A stretch of 5,214 bases of DNA from Candidatus Dormiibacterota bacterium (lineage in GTDB: Bacteria > Chloroflexota > Dormibacteria > Aeolococcales > Aeolococcaceae): positions 1-5,214 of the forward strand of contig JAFALX010000183.1 of assembly GCA_019234035.1 (NCBI GenBank), read 5' to 3'. The notes beneath the pieces are model-generated. The model searched no databases. It had not been told where the DNA came from and saw nothing but the letters and a program-made list of their open reading frames with translations. Below are positions 5,171 to 5,214 of this stretch, in pieces. The translations under genes and the position numbers were made by a program. How positions within the stretch are numbered: position 1 is the stretch's first letter; each line of letters begins with the position of its first letter.

Positions 5171-5214
5171 TGCCGCCACGCCCGCGCGTCGTCATCGTCG
5201 GAGCCGGATTCGGC
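5170..5214 (+). CDS. NAD(P)/FAD-dependent oxidoreductase, N-terminal fragment
   Basis: Only 15 codons are visible: GTG 5170 followed by PPRPRVVIVGAGFG. The hydrophobic strand running into GxGxxG is the dinucleotide-binding start of a Rossmann fold, and RVVIVGAGFGG is especially common in type II NADH dehydrogenases and related pyridine-nucleotide disulfide oxidoreductase family proteins. GTG overlaps the exporter stop by one base (TAGTG), and no in-frame ATG lies in the 70 bases upstream, so GTG 5170 is the best start. Tight coupling to marR and the exporter suggests one operon. The exact subfamily cannot be decided from 15 residues. Confidence 0.7.
   Translation, partial: MPPRPRVVIVGAGFG

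Overview
The window is very GC-rich (roughly two thirds G+C by eye) and densely coding. It looks like a piece of a high-GC bacterial chromosome. An actinobacterium-like host, possibly a deep-branching soil lineage, is my best guess from the GC content, the DUF2330 protein, the small DUF4396-like remnant and the TTG/GTG starts. No marker gene is present to prove it. I see no tRNA, rRNA, CRISPR array, insertion sequence or phage gene.

Layout from left to right. (1) Positions 1-1248, + strand: the C-terminal part of an S9 (prolyl oligopeptidase) family serine peptidase, whose 5' end lies outside the window. (2) 1271-1497, + strand: a small gene resembling the N-terminal membrane segment of DUF4396 proteins, apparently broken by a one-base frameshift. 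(3) 1443-1479: a perfect 12-bp inverted repeat between convergent genes, the best terminator candidate in the window. (4) 1490-2578, - strand: a secreted, C-terminally anchored DUF2330 protein with a strong ribosome binding site and a possible ECF-sigma-type promoter. (5) 2688-3352, - strand: a type II toxin-antitoxin pair, with a ribbon-helix-helix antitoxin followed by a PIN-domain toxin that overlaps it by 4 nt and starts at TTG. A possible terminator follows the toxin. (6) 3353-3461: a 109-bp divergent regulatory region. One edge holds the antitoxin promoter with a dyad and direct repeats. The other holds a near-consensus promoter and an inverted repeat for the rightward operon. (7) 3462-5214, + strand: a tightly packed operon of a MarR-family regulator, an MFS exporter (4-nt ATGA overlap) and the first 15 codons of an NAD(P)/FAD-binding oxidoreductase (1-nt TAGTG overlap), which runs off the window.

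How the genes work together. The clearest functional unit is MarR plus exporter plus flavoprotein, a drug or xenobiotic response type of operon probably repressed by its own MarR protein through the inverted repeat at its transcription start. The toxin-antitoxin pair is a separate, divergently transcribed autoregulated unit. The peptidase and the DUF2330 protein are probably independent and converge on a shared bidirectional terminator. I found no convincing wholly new system. The most useful second-look items are the broken DUF4396-like gene, the bidirectional hairpin, the probably leaderless antitoxin promoter and the three-gene coupled operon.
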